A DNA stretch of 64,000 nt from Lunularia cruciata (Eukaryota; Streptophyta; Marchantiopsida; Lunulariales; Lunulariaceae): positions 48,760,593 through 48,824,592 of the forward strand of contig OX419759.1 in NCBI GenBank assembly GCA_948567375.1, given 5' to 3'. Below the pieces are notes generated by a model. It searched no databases. It was not told the origin of the DNA and saw only the letters and a list, made by a program, of their open reading frames with translations. Positions 1-11,401 of the stretch are shown here, one piece after another; within the stretch, counting starts at the first letter, position 1, and each line of letters opens with the position of its first letter. Position numbers and translations under genes: made by a program.

Positions 1-1287
1 GGTGATTTTGGAGGACAAAGAGGCTCTCAAAGCTTTTGAGGAGCTCAAGCAATCCCTTGTTGTAGCTCTAAATTCTTGCTAAACCTGATTGGAGTAAGCC
101 TTTCACCCTCTACATTAATGCTTCCAATGTAGCTATAGGATGCACTCTTAGTCAATTAGACCAAGATGGGCATGATCATCCAATAGCTTATGCTAGTAGG
201 TAGATGGTTTCAGCAGAGAAGAACTACTCTATCACAAAGAGAGAAGTTGGTGGTGATCTTTGGTCTCAAGAAGTTTAGACAGTACTTGATTGGAGGGAAA
301 GCCACCATTGTCACAGGTCACAAGGCCTTGAAGTACATCTTTAACAAGCCTAATGTTGAAGGGGACTTGCAAGGTGGATGATACTCTTGTTTGAGTTTGA
401 CTACTACACTATTGGGGATAGGCCAAGAAAGAAATATGCAAATGTTGATTTGTTATCTAGGGCCTATGATCATGATGGAGATGAGCCAGTGGATGATTCC
501 TTCTCGGATAAGGAGCTCATGACAATCTCAGTCACTCAAGAGGTTCCAATGGAGTACAAGGAGATTGTGGCTTTTGTGACAAGAGGTAATTATCCAGAAG
601 GGATGCATGCTAGGGAGAGGAAGGCTTCTTGCAGCAAGACCTAGACCTTACACAATGGTGGAGGATATTCTTTTTCACCGAGGAGAAAATGGTCTACTTT
701 GAAGAGCAGTGGGTAAGGAAGAGTCCATCCTACTCATAAAGAAGTTTCATGAAGGTTTATTGTATGGAGTACACTTTGCAAGAAAGGTAATTGCTTTCAA
801 GATTCTAGATGCAGGTTACCATTGGAGAGCGATTTTCAAGGATTATCTTTATTATTGCAAAACTTGTCATGTTTGTGAAGCTTTTGCTAGAAAATCTACT
901 TACACTCCACCACTTAGATCAATTCCATTGCTAGGACCTTTTGAGAAGTGGGGAATTGATTTTGTAGGTCCTCTCAATAGACCCCAAGAAACAATCGATA
1001 CATTGTTGTAGTTACTAATTACCTTACCAAGTGGTTGAGGCTAGACCATTGAGGGACAAGAATGAAGATGAAGTTGGTAGATTTCTCTATGAGAAGGTAC
1101 TCATCATCCTTTCATTTGCAACTATCTCTCTGTCATTGAGTTCTTTAGTGAGCAATATCTTGAGTCTTGGAGTGTTAGCCTTAGAGGAGTATGATGGAGT
1201 GGGGGTTCCTTACCTTCTTAGTCCATGATACACTATCATTAATAGCCATTAGAGGTTCATCTTGAGTGAGAGACAGGCCGGCTCACA
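1..1287 (+). mobile_element. Ty3/gypsy pol remnant fused to partial LTR
   Basis: Broken pol of the same gypsy family as the minus-strand element at 3935-11401, here on the plus strand and running in from outside the window. Visible pieces in order: RT/RNase H connection (LYINASNVAIGC-like, near 100-150), RNase H (190-381, with stop codons and frame breaks before it), linker (378-644), integrase zinc-binding region with YYCKTCHVC (709-1011), and the start of the integrase core (WGIDFVGPLN, then VEARPLRDKNEDEVGRFLYE to about 1096). At 1097 the sequence jumps directly into the last 191 bp of the family LTR, which ends at CTCACA at 1287. The integrase catalytic core end, C-terminus and most of the LTR are therefore deleted. 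Several frameshifts; not functional. Confidence 0.88.
1097..1287 (+). repeat. Partial gypsy LTR (3' part)
   Basis: Reverse complement of the first ~190 bp (plus-strand reading) of the LTRs at 3935 and 10711: contains GTACTCATCATCC at its start and GAGAGACAGGCCGGCTCACA at its end. In the orientation of the pol remnant this is the LTR 3' end. Confidence 0.85.
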
Positions 1288-1717
1288 AGACAGACAAGAT
1301 TGCCGCAATAGGAGAATTCTTGAAGTAGGACTTTGGCAAAACAAAGAATTCATGTTGTGAATTATCGTTGGAACTTAGCTGTGCTTGGTTAGTTTTTCTT
1401 CCTGCTTGAGCAGTTGTAGAAGCTCAATTATGGTCATTGTATAGTCTAGAACTGTTTGGCTTCTCCAAAGGTGTGTTTATAAATTGCAAAACTTGTCATT
1501 GTGATGAACTTTATGTGGCCCTTGGTGAGTGAATTTGCCCATTCTATTTTGTGAAGTGTTAGAGGAAGAGAACTCTATTTTTTAAGCTTCCAATCTAGCA
1601 TATGCAAATGGGTCAAGTCATTGCTCTGCACAAATTGAGTCCGGCCATATGATTTGTGGCTAGCTCTACACACCCCACTAGACCCAATTCTATAGACCCC
1701 ACCAAAGCTAAAAATGC
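1288..1717. other. No gene recognised
   Basis: About 430 bp between the partial LTR and the 600-bp duplication. No long open frame, RNA gene or element end was recognised; probably decayed retroelement DNA. Confidence 0.4.
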
Positions 1718-2917
1718 TAAACCCAATAATAACATACCATGAACAATAGCTAGTGCTACATGAAGGATAGCACTAATCCAAGAAGCTCAACACAAATAGC
1801 CATTGAGAAGTGTCTACCTCCAAGATAAACCTTAGGCAACTTGCTCCAGCAAGAGGCTACTGCCATCAAATCAAAGAGTAGAGCCAGCATTAGACAGCGA
1901 GAAAGCTTCTAAGTCACTAAAAAATAGGGCAGCCTAAGTGCAAGCAACCAGGTGCTCAGTGCATTCTCAAGACCATACAATCCCCGTGACAATGGCCTTT
2001 TGGATTTAATTGTGTAAGAATTATATCAAGCGCTTGTGATTTGTCACGGTCAGGTCAATGTCCCAATATGTTTGCAATAGTCTTCCAAAGCCTTTAGGAT
2101 TGGCCCCAACATATGAACAACCTAGGTCAACAAGGGTGGGTATTCCATAGGATAGTCCAATCCTAGCTCTTCTCTTGGGGTTGAGCCGGCCTTCATTTCT
2201 CCCTGTTGTGGTATTGGAGCCGCTTCCCAATTTTGGGGGTGGTCACAAACAGGTGTTGTGGCCATCAGAGTATGGTCCTCTATCCTTTGTGCCCCCCCCC
2301 CCCCCCCCCTCCCCCTCTAAACCCAATAATAACAGACCATGAACAATAGCTAGTGATACATGAAGGATAGCACTAATCCAAGAAGCTCGACACAAATAGC
2401 CATTGAGAAGAGTCTACCTCCAAGAGCAACCTAAGGCAACTTGCTCCATCAAGAGGCTACTGCCATCAGATCAAAGAGTAGAGCCAGCATTAGACTGCAA
2501 GAAAGCTTCTAAGTCACTAACAAATAGGGCAGCCTAAGCGCAAGCAACCAGGTGCTCGGTGCATTCTCAAGACCATACAATCCCCGTGACAATGGCCTTC
2601 TGGATTTATTAGTGTAAGAATTCTATCAAGTGCTTGTGATTTGTCACGGTCAGGTCAATGTCCCAATATGTTTGCAATAGTCTTCCAAAGCATTTAGGAT
2701 TGGCCCCAACATATGAACAACCTAGGTCAACAAGGGTGGGTATTCCATAGGATAGTCCAATCCTAGCTCTTCTCTTGGGGTTGAGTAGGCCCTCATTTCT
2801 CCCTGTTGTGGTATTGGAGCCGCTTCCCAATTTTGGGGGTAGTCACAAACAGGTGTTGTGGCCATCAGAGTATGGTCCTCTATCCTTTGTACCCCCACTC
2901 CCCCCTCAATCAATTCA
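1718..2917. repeat. 600-bp tandem duplication
   Basis: Two head-to-tail copies, 1718-2317 and 2318-2917, at an exact 600-bp spacing (TAAACCCAATAATAACA at 1718 and 2318; TATCCTTTGT at 2281 and 2881). They differ at scattered sites and in the junction: the first copy ends in a run of 18 C (2292-2309), the second has a broken C-rich run. Both carry, on the minus strand, a short open frame (2021-2230 and 2609-2830) beginning MGSGSNTTTGRNEG. That frame belongs to the coiled-coil-like repeat ORF also found at 11402-12500 and 14860-16760. Confidence 0.9.
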
Positions 2918-3934
2918 TCCAAGTCTAAGGAGAGTTGTCCCCTTAAACCCTTCCCCTTTTTAACACTTGAGAACCTCCTCTCTTGAAATCACAAGGATGT
3001 CATCTAGACATCCTCAGGTACAGATACATGGGATAGAGTCACTGCTTGTTCCCCCTTAGAAGGCACCACAAGTGAGCTCTCACTACCTCAGCTTCTAGTG
3101 TCAAAGGAAGAGTCTTCTTGAGTTGTAGTTGGGATATTAGAATATCCTCCTCCTCATCCACCACAATGTTATCTTCTCTCTTGGTGGTGTGCTAATCCAA
3201 CACTTCCAACATCATCATAGCCACAAGGGTGGATAACACTTCCATACCCTGCTCCACCTTGCCTCCCTCTCCTTTAGAGGACACTTCAATCTGGGAGGAG
3301 GAAGTCTCTTGTTTTGGAGGTGCCTCCTTGTTCATCAAGGACAATTCCTTCTCCCCACCCACTTGGGGTTCTTCAACACAAGGAGTTCCTTGTAAGTGTT
3401 GGTCACTCCTCTCCTTGCTTCTCAACCCCAACCCACCTATGGATCATGAATTCTCTTCATTGGAAGAACTAATGACCTAAAGATTAGGTCGGTGTCTATT
3501 TCTTGATTGGGTTGGCATTGCGGTCACCTTTTGTTTGCTTGTGCAAACTTGTCTATTGGGGCCCATTTCCCAGTCTTTTGGCAATGTAGGAAGGCCTCCT
3601 TGTACTTCCTAGTCTCCATTGCATGTTTGGGTTGGGCTTGATGGTATCCCACCAAGTAGTAATGTGCTGGGAAGAGTATCTGCTCCTCCTTCTTCAACAA
3701 CCACATCCTGATGTAAAAATGCAAGAAAAACAAAGAGAGGAAGGTGTTCCTTCCTTGCATATAGAGTTGCTTTGTCATCTCTCAAGCACAATCATAGAAC
3801 ATTTTTGCCTAGTCCATGGGTTCTCCTTTATGTAGCAATTAGAAGAAAATGGCATGCCCATTGTTGACATAAGTTCTCCTCATTGGTTTGAAGAGCTTTA
3901 TAAGTGAGGTCACCACTATGTAACAAGTAGGACC
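2318..3934 (-). pseudogene. Decayed repeat ORF, unrecognised, copy a
   Basis: Minus-strand fragments of an ORF also present at 11402-12500 and 14860-16760. Shared signature: YPPLLT followed by VVHMLGP and a stretch like YWDIDLTVTNHKHLIEFLH (2609-2830; 2722-2922). A separate fragment at 3524-3778 reads FLHFYIRMWLLKKEEQILFP and then HYYLVGYHQAQPK. Stops and frameshifts throughout. I do not recognise the protein. It lies on the same strand as the adjacent gypsy element and abuts its LTR at 3935, so it may be the internal part of a non-autonomous relative, or simply the DNA the element landed in. Confidence 0.4.
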
Positions 3935-4626
3935 TGTGAGCTGGCCTGTCTCTCACTCAAGATGAACCTCGGATGGCTATTGTGGTAGCGCACCATGGAC
4001 TAAGAAGGCAAAAAACCTCAACTCCATCATACTCCTCCAAGGCTAACACTCCAATAATCAACATATTACTCACTAGAGAACTCAATGAGAGAGATAGTTG
4101 CAAATGAAAGGATGATGAGTACTTCCTCACCCCTTGTTTATATACTTATGAAATAGTTATGCACCAAAGTTACTAATTATTGGACTAACTCAAGTCATTA
4201 GGCTGAAGTCAAGTAAAGTCAAAAAGTATAAAGGAATATCTATCCACATGGGCATATTCTACTAAGCATGTGATCTTATCTTGACCCAACCATAAAGTCA
4301 AGGATTCCTTCACATGGGTTATCCTTGGAATATAGAAGAATCTAAAACAAAAAGGCTTGTCGGCCCAAGAGTTCTCAACTCTTTCCTCAAAGCCAAACAC
4401 CTAAGAATAATACCAAGTCAACACACTAGAATCCAAAATCATGGTGCTTATCTTTTCCACTTCCTCTAAAGTAAGGTCCCCTCTATCTTAGCTATGACTA
4501 GCTTTAGCTAATCATGACTAATTTAAAACCAAGTACCTTTATCTTTATATAAATAATATCTCTCAAATATTTATAATACCAAGCTAAATATCATAATACC
4601 ACACACATGCACAAATGGGTGTTACA
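3935..4626 (-). repeat. Gypsy 3' LTR
   Basis: 692 bp; TGTGAGC start and GTTACA end in plus reading. Preceded in element sense by a purine-rich tract. Matches 10711-11401 along its whole length with scattered substitutions. Confidence 0.93.
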
Positions 4627-4639
4627 TTTACCCCCGTAC

Positions 4640-7545
4640 TAAGTTTTCACTTTGTCCTCAAAGTGAAGGTCTCTCTACCTTCTATGATACATCTTTAACT
4701 TATCATGGTTTATCCTATCAAAGTGTCTTCCTCCCAACTCCTTGAGATCATAGGTGTAATTGCCCCATACCTTCTCCACTATGAAAGGTCCAAAGTACTT
4801 AGGCAAAAACTTCATTTGCACTCTCTTGAATCAAATAGAATCAAACAATATTACCCAATCACCTTCTTTGAAAGGGTCCACTTTCTTCTTGCCTTGTCTC
4901 TTGTCATAGCTCTCCTTTTGTTGCCTTTGGGCCTACTCCACTCAAACTATAGCAACTGCTCTTGCCTCTTCCAACTCCATGAGTTGTTCCTTCCTTGACT
5001 TCTCTGCATCACCTCCTTGTGCTTTCTTCAATCTCCTATGAATGCTTTGGAAGGTAGGATTTTCAAAGTGAATAGGTAGGGTACACTCAATACCATATAC
5101 CAATTGAAATCAAGAATATCTAGTGGAAGTCTTCATGGTTGTCCTATACTCTCGCAAAATTGCATGAATCCTCTTGTCCTAATGGTGTTTAGCCCCCTCC
5201 ATTTCTATATCTTTGGCCAACATCATGCACAAGGTCTGATTGGTTCTCTGTGCCAAGCCATTGGAATTTGGCTTATAGGACGTAGTTACTCTATGTGTAA
5301 TAGAGAAATGTCGTAGCATGGCTGTAGTAATGCTTCCTCTAAACTCTCCTCCTCTATCAAAAACCAACTCCAAAGGGCATCCAAACCTAGTGATAATGCG
5401 TTCATAAAGAAATCTACCAACTTCATCTTCATTCTTGTCCCTCAATGGTCTAGCCTCAACCCACTTGGTAAGGTAATCAATAACTACCATAATGTACCGA
5501 TTGTTCCTCAAGGTTCTATTGAGAGGACCTACAAAATCAATTCCACACTTCTCAAAAGGTCATAGCAATGGAATTGATCTAAGTGGTGGAGTGGATGTAG
5601 ACTTTCTAGAAAAAGCTTCACAAACATGACAAGTTTTGCAATAATAAAGATAATCTTTGAAAATCTCTCTCCAATGGTAACCTGCATCTAGAATCTTGAA
5701 AGCAGTCACATTTCTTGCAAAGTGTCCTCCACACACTAACCCTTCATAAAACTCCTTTATAAGTAGGAAAGACTCTTCCTTACCCACTACTCTTTGAAGT
5801 AGACCATCTGCTCCTTGGTGAAAAAGAATATCCTCCATCATTGTGTAAGGTCTAGATCTTGCTGCAAGGGCCTTCCTCTCCGTAGCATGCATCCCTTCTA
5901 GATAGTTACCCCTTGTCACAAAATCCATAATCTCCTTGTACTCCATTGGAACCTCTTGAGTAACTGAGATTGTCATGAGCTCCTCATTTGGGAAGGAATC
6001 ATCCATTGGCTCATCTCCATCATGATCATAGGCTCTAGATAACAAATCAGCATTTGCATGTTTCTTTCTGGCCTCTCCTCAATGGTGTTGTCATACTCAG
6101 ACAAGAGTATCATCCACCTTGCTAGTCTCCTTTCAACATTAGGCTTGTTGAAGATGTACTTCAAAGCCTTGTGATCCGTGACAATGGTGGTTTTCCCTCC
6201 AATCAAGTGTTGTCTAAACTTCTTGAGACCAAAGATCACTGCCAACCCTTCTCTCTCCATGATAGAGTAGTTCTTTTCTGCTGAAACCATCTGCCTACTA
6301 GCATAAGCTATTGGATGATCATGTCCATCTTGGTCTAATTGACTAAGAGTGCATCCTATAGCTACATTAGAAGCATCAATGTAGAGGATGAAAGGCTTAC
6401 TCCAATCAGGTTTAGCAAGAATTGGAGCTACAACAAGGGATTGCTTGAGCTCCTCAAAAGCTTTGAGAGTCTCCTTGTCTTCTAAAATCACCATGTAATC
6501 TACACTCTTATTCATGTAGATGGTCAATGCATAAGCCTTGTTGTAAAATGAAAAGATGAACCTCTTATAGAAACCCAACCATCCCCAAGAATTGGTGTAA
6601 CTTTGTCAAGCTTGAAGGGAATGGAAGGTCTGAGATTTTCCTCACCTTCTTAGGATCAATTGCTATTCCATCCTTGGAGATGATGTGCCCCAAAAGTAGA
6701 CCTTCTTCATATCCAAAAATCCACTTCTCTAGGTTGAGTGATGCATTTGCCTCATCCAAGCGTTGCAAGACCTTGATTAGGTGCTCAAAGTGCTCCTCTT
6801 TGCTCCCATAGACACAAAATTCATCAATGAAGTCTCGCACAAATTTCCCAATGAAAGGTTCAAATACTTCATTCATGAACCATTGGAATGTGGCTGGAGC
6901 ATTGCAAAGCCCAAAAGGCATGACCTTGAAAGTGTAAGTTCCCCAAGGTGTGGTGAATGTGGTGAGTTGTTGATGCTTTGGTGCAATCTTGATTTAGTTA
7001 TATCCATTATAACCATCTCCAAAACTATACCTCTCATGACCTGCAACCTCCTCCAAGATCTCATCAATGAATAGCAATGGGTAGTAGTGCTTCTTGGTAA
7101 CAGCATTGAGCTTCTTATAATCCACACATACCCAAAGTTTGCCATTCTTTTTCTTCACAATGACAATTGGAGACACCCATTCTGAATTCTCCATCTCAAA
7201 GATAAATCCAGCCTCCTTGAGCTTATCAATCTCCTCCTTCACAACCAAAGATATTGGTGGGCTAATGCAACATTGCTTTTGGTGGATTGGTCTTGCATGT
7301 GACTCCACCTCTATCTTGTGCTCCTCCAAGGTGACTTCCTTCAAATCCTTGTAACTAAAAGCAAACACATGGATGAACTTGCGGAAAATCTCCTCAAATC
7401 TCACCTTCTCCTCCTTGGTAACATTTGGTCCATACTTGAGGGTAGCTAACTTTCTCTCTACCTCCTCAAGTGTCAATGGTGATTTATCTGGGTCCTTCAA
7501 AATCTCTAGCTTAGGTGCAAAATCCATAGCACACAAGGGATACAC
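4640..7545 (-). pseudogene. Gypsy pol: RT, RNase H, integrase
   Basis: Decayed polyprotein. RT N-terminal part at 6994-7545 (VVKEEIDKLKEAGFI, SPIVIVKKKNGKLWVCVDYK); RT palm at 6565-6921 (MPFGLCNAPATFQ, then FVRDFIDEFCVYGSK). RNase H at 5973-6578 (PFILYIDASNVAIG, DHPIAYASRQMVSAEKNYS, then IVTDHKALKYIF). Integrase zinc finger in 5560-6045 (HFARNVT then YYCKTCHVC), core in 5179-5511 (VVIDYLTKWVEARPL, VFDRGGEFRG, NSNGLAQRTNQTL). The integrase C-terminus (near 4640-4870) reads FGPFIVEKVWGNYTYDLKEL in sense. The usual LDD/VDD of the RT is IDE and the integrase catalytic Glu is replaced in NGLAQRTN. Frame breaks near 6040, 6570 and 6950. Not functional. Confidence 0.9.
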
Positions 7546-7884
7546 ATCTGAATCTGATTTAGATTCATCCTCCTCCGTGGAAGTCTACTCTTCCATGCTT
7601 GTGTCCACACCTGAAGCTCCTTCTTCAAAATTTGATTCCCAATAATCAGAAGATCATATATCTGAATGTGAAGTGTTGGTGGTGTTAGTCACCGGTTCTG
7701 TAACTCTATGGTTTGATGGCCCAATCCTCAAGTACCCTTTGTGCTATCTATCCATTGTGTGTGTTGCTCTCAACCATGGCCTCCCAAGAAGTAAGTCATA
7801 GCTTGAATCCTTCAAGACTTGGAAAGTCATGAGATTTTGAACTCCCATAACTGAAACTACCACCTTATCCATCACCCCTATTGG

Positions 7885-8397
7885 TCAAACTCGTTGTTTT
7901 TTTTCCATGCTCACCACAAATGTTGAAGGTCTTGAGGGTATCATACCCAACTTCTTCATCAACCTTTTTGACATGGCATTCATTGTTGATCCTCCATCAA
8001 CAAGTGCATCCTTGATGTTGTGACCATTCACTCTCACATCAATCTTGGAGGCATATTCACAAGCCTTCCATGGGGCTGGTTTGGCATCCACTACCCCCAT
8101 TGATACTGGAGCTTTTGCCTTCTTCTTCATCTTGCTCCTTGTAGAACTCAAACCACCTCTAAGCTCCTTTCTCAAGGTAGGGTTCAAAGCAATCAATTGG
8201 CTGACTGTGATGTTAACCTTGTGACTACCAACATCCTCCAACACATTGTTATTCCATTGTTGCTTTAAAATGCGGATAATTCCTTTGGATGTGACCTCTT
8301 CCATCACAACCAAAACAATTTCTCTCATTGAAATTTTTGGTTGGCTGGCCTCCTCTATATGGATAACTTCCATAACTCCTAGGCCCTCTCCCCACAT
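7885..8397 (-). pseudogene. Gypsy aspartic protease region
   Basis: Open stretch of about 170 codons with KIDVRVNGHNIKDALVDGGS and then MNAMSKRLMKKLG, the usual shape of a plant gypsy retroviral-type aspartic protease (DGGS in place of DTG/DSG). It sits between the nucleocapsid-like zinc knuckle upstream and the RT downstream in element sense. Frame breaks separate it from both. In a live element it would cleave the gag-pol polyprotein. Confidence 0.75.
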
Positions 8398-9200
8398 TCA
8401 GATCCACCGCTCTCTTCTCCCACAATTGCACCACATTGATCTTGAGATCTACAAGTTGTTTTGTGATGGTTTGTCCTTTGGTGGAGGTGCAAGAACTGGA
8501 GCAACCACTACTTGTGGTGCAACCTTTGCCACCAAAGTATCAGAAGTTCCACCATACTTGTAACCTTGAGGAGGATGCACAACCTCCTTCACCACCAAAT
8601 CACTCTCATCTCCTTCCAAACTCTCCTCCATACGAATTATAATCTTGATAGCTTCAACCTTGGAATAAGGTTTCTCATATCACCTTGCTTCTAATTTGTG
8701 GTCTCAACCCTCCCACAAAATTCTTGGTGATCATGGCCTCTATGCAATCATAGTAATCTCCGCATCATCCCCACTCTTCCTCAACACTATGCTAAATCTA
8801 GACTCTAACTTTTTCACTCTTTCCACATAGACTCTCACTTTCTCTCCATCTCCTTATTTGAGAAAGGTAACCTCACTCATCAATCTCTCATAACTCTCAT
8901 CTGGAAGAAATTTCTCAATGAGTGTTGAAGTCAAAATCTCCCAAGACTCTTCTTCCCCATCTCTCCTCTCTCTTTTGGTATTCTCATACATGTAAGTGTT
9001 GCATCCTCAAAGAAATTTGATAATAATGAGGCCCACTCATTCTTCCTCCTCTCATTTTTTCCTATGCAAGCTCTCTTGAAGTCTCTCACAAAGGCCTCCA
9101 CATCTTCTCCATCCTTGCCAAAGAAAACCAGAAGTTTTCCCATCTTAACCCCTCACTATCTTTCTTTTCTCTCAATTTTTTTTCTTTTTTCTTTTCTTTT
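8249..9200 (-). pseudogene. Gypsy gag with degenerate zinc knuckle
   Basis: Fragments on the minus strand. At 8931-9143: LVFFGKDGEDVEAFVRDFKR followed by a basic stretch and WASLLSNFFEDATLTC, resembling the retrotransposon gag capsid domain. At 8249-8434: CFGCDGRGHIQRNYPHF, a CCHC knuckle in which the last Cys is Tyr. Several stops between. This would be the capsid/nucleocapsid part of the element. Confidence 0.7.
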
Positions 9201-9381
9201 CTCTCACTCTATAACTAATAGATTATATACATAACTAACACCATTTGAGAATAATCCACTCTAGGGAACAAAAAATTTTCAAGTTACTCTAAGATTTCTA
9301 TAGCAACATCAAATCCTAGAGTGCATATTAGTCTAACTCTCATGGATAGTTTATCCATAAGTTGAAAGATTATCTCCATCA

Positions 9382-9847
9382 TTAATCTTGAGAACTAGCT
9401 GATGAAGGTGGTAGTATTTCTGTAGCTGTACTAAGATTCTCTCCAAGATCCTTCACCAAAGTCTCCAAAAGTGCTTTAACTCTACTACACTCATGTCCTT
9501 TTGGAAGTCCTTCCACTCCACAAACCTCACACAACTCCTTGGTCTTAGATCTTCTCCCTCCTAATCTTAGTGAAGAAGGTCCAACATGCAAACCCAAGTC
9601 CAGTAAGCCTCTCCTTTATCTAAATCTCTTACTCTCAAAAGTCAATAGACATGAACTTGCCTTATATCCCTTCTCTCCACATAAAAAACATTTAGACTCA
9701 CTCTTTCCTCCAAGTGGTGTAGGTTTTTGGATCCTCTCAACACTCTCTTCAAATTCTATTCTAAACTCTCTTCTCCTCAAATCCACCCCTACAATCACCT
9801 CAAACCCTTGGGGAACCTTTCATAGCCTCAATTTCCACTCTTGGTGA
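9382..9847 (-). pseudogene. Cys-rich upstream ORF remnants in gypsy element
   Basis: Two short minus-strand frames lying between the primer site and gag: 9616-9798 carries CFLCGEKGYKASSC, a zinc-knuckle pattern with Tyr instead of His, and 9382-9597 carries CEVCGVEGLPKGHEC. Their position upstream of the capsid fragment is unusual for a simple gag-pol order. They may be a second nucleocapsid-like module or a rearranged gag end. Confidence 0.45.
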
Positions 9848-10687
9848 CCCTCCATGTTCCCAAGATGAGTCTAAACACTCAAACATGCTTTTTGTTGCAC
9901 TCACAGTCCTCATGCATGAAATCTAAACTCTGCAGAATTGACCCTCTCATAATGTCAATCAAATCTCACAACTTGTATCTCATAGTCCTCTGAAATTTTG
10001 TACATTTGATCACAACTCCAAGGCATCCTTCTCTACAAAATTTCAGATCTTTTCATCAAGCCATTTGGCCTAAGCACCTTTCTATTCATCACACATATTT
10101 CAGATTTGGTCTAAAAACCACTCCCCTCACTTTAAAAACTTAAATCTCAGCTCAAGAATGATTTATGTCTAATTTTTCTGTCAACAAGTAGGATACAATG
10201 CACTGAATTTTCTTGGAAAGTTTCACCACAATCCACTGAAAATTGAAGAAATAGCAGACTTGTACAATTTTATAAAGAGCATGCAGTTGTAAGAGCAGTT
10301 TACCCTATCAACTTTCAAAAATTCTAGCCTAGTGCGCATAGCAGCTATCACAATAATTTCAAGTGTGATAACTGACAGATAACCCAAGCTTATTCTATAT
10401 AGAAATTTCAAGTCCAGATCCTAAACTTGAGATTTTGCCCAAAATCACCTTAATCCCCAAATTTTGCAACTCACCTCACACAATCTCTCCAAATCCTCTC
10501 AAGTGTACAAGATGTACAAAATCACCTCAAAGACATCATAATGAACCACAAGGTATACAAATGGGTCCGAATTCTCTAACATAAGTTCAGCACTCTCCTC
10601 CTCTAAAGTTCTCTCCAAGTGAACTCTCATAGCCTCTTTTTGTCTAATATAGAATTGTATGTGGAATATTATTTTACCTTCTAGAGA

Positions 10688-10706
10688 GGTCCCAGCAACG
10701 GAACCA
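10688..10706 (-). promoter_or_regulatory. Gypsy primer binding site
   Basis: In element sense, starting four bases after the 5' LTR, TGGTTCCGTTGCTGGGACC. It begins TGG, the complement of a tRNA 3' CCA, and resembles the TGGCGCCGTTGCCGGGGA type of primer site common in plant gypsy elements. Confidence 0.75.
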
Positions 10707-10710
10707 AAAA

Positions 10711-11401
10711 TGTGAGCCGATATGTCTCTCACTCAAGATGAACCTCTGATGGCTATTATGGTAGCGCACCATGGACTAAGAAGGCAAGGAACTCCAACTC
10801 TATCATACTCCTCCAAGGCTAACACTCCAAGACTCAAGGTAATGTTCATTAGAGAACTCAATGAGAGAGAGATAGTTCCAAATGAAAGGATGATGAGTAC
10901 CTCCTCACCCCTTGTTTATATACTTATGAAAAATTTACGCATCAAAGTTACTAATTATTGGACTAACTCAAGTTACTAGGCTAAAAGTCAAGTAAAGTCA
11001 AAAAGTAGAAAGGAATATCCATTCACATGGGCATATTCCACTAGCATATGATCTTATCTTGATCCAACCACTAAGTCAAGGATTCCTTCACATGGGCTAT
11101 CCTTGGACTATAGAAGAATCCAAAACAAAAAGGCTTATGGGCCCAAGAGTTCTCAACTCTTTCCTCAAAGCCAAACACCTAAGAATAATACCAAGTCAAC
11201 ACACTAGAATCCAAAATAGTGGTGTTCATCTTTTCCACTTCCTCTAAAGTAAGGTCCCTTCTATCTTAGTTGTGACTAACTTTAGCTCATCATGACTAAT
11301 ATAAAACCATCATTTATCTCTATATAAATAATATCTCTCAAGTACTTGTAATACCAAGCTAAATATCATAATACCACACACATGCACAAATGGGTGTTAT
11401 A
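10711..11401 (-). repeat. Gypsy 5' LTR
   Basis: 691 bp copy of the LTR, adjacent to the primer binding site. Ends GTTATA rather than GTTACA at the outer edge, one substitution away from the canonical CA end. Confidence 0.93.

Larger units (their letters stand above)
3935..11401 (-). mobile_element. Full-length, inactivated Ty3/gypsy retrotransposon
   Basis: About 7.5 kb element with same-orientation LTRs at 3935-4626 and 10711-11401, both beginning TGTGAGC and ending GTTACA/GTTATA in plus-strand reading. Sense is minus: 5' LTR at the right, then primer binding site (10688-10706), a gag-like region, protease, RT, RNase H, integrase, polypurine tract (about 4627-4645, sense ACGGGGGTAAA) and 3' LTR at the left. 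All coding parts are interrupted, and key RT and integrase residues are changed. The LTRs differ at scattered positions, so insertion is not recent. A clean 5-bp target duplication was not seen (left GGACC, right GATCT). Confidence 0.93.
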
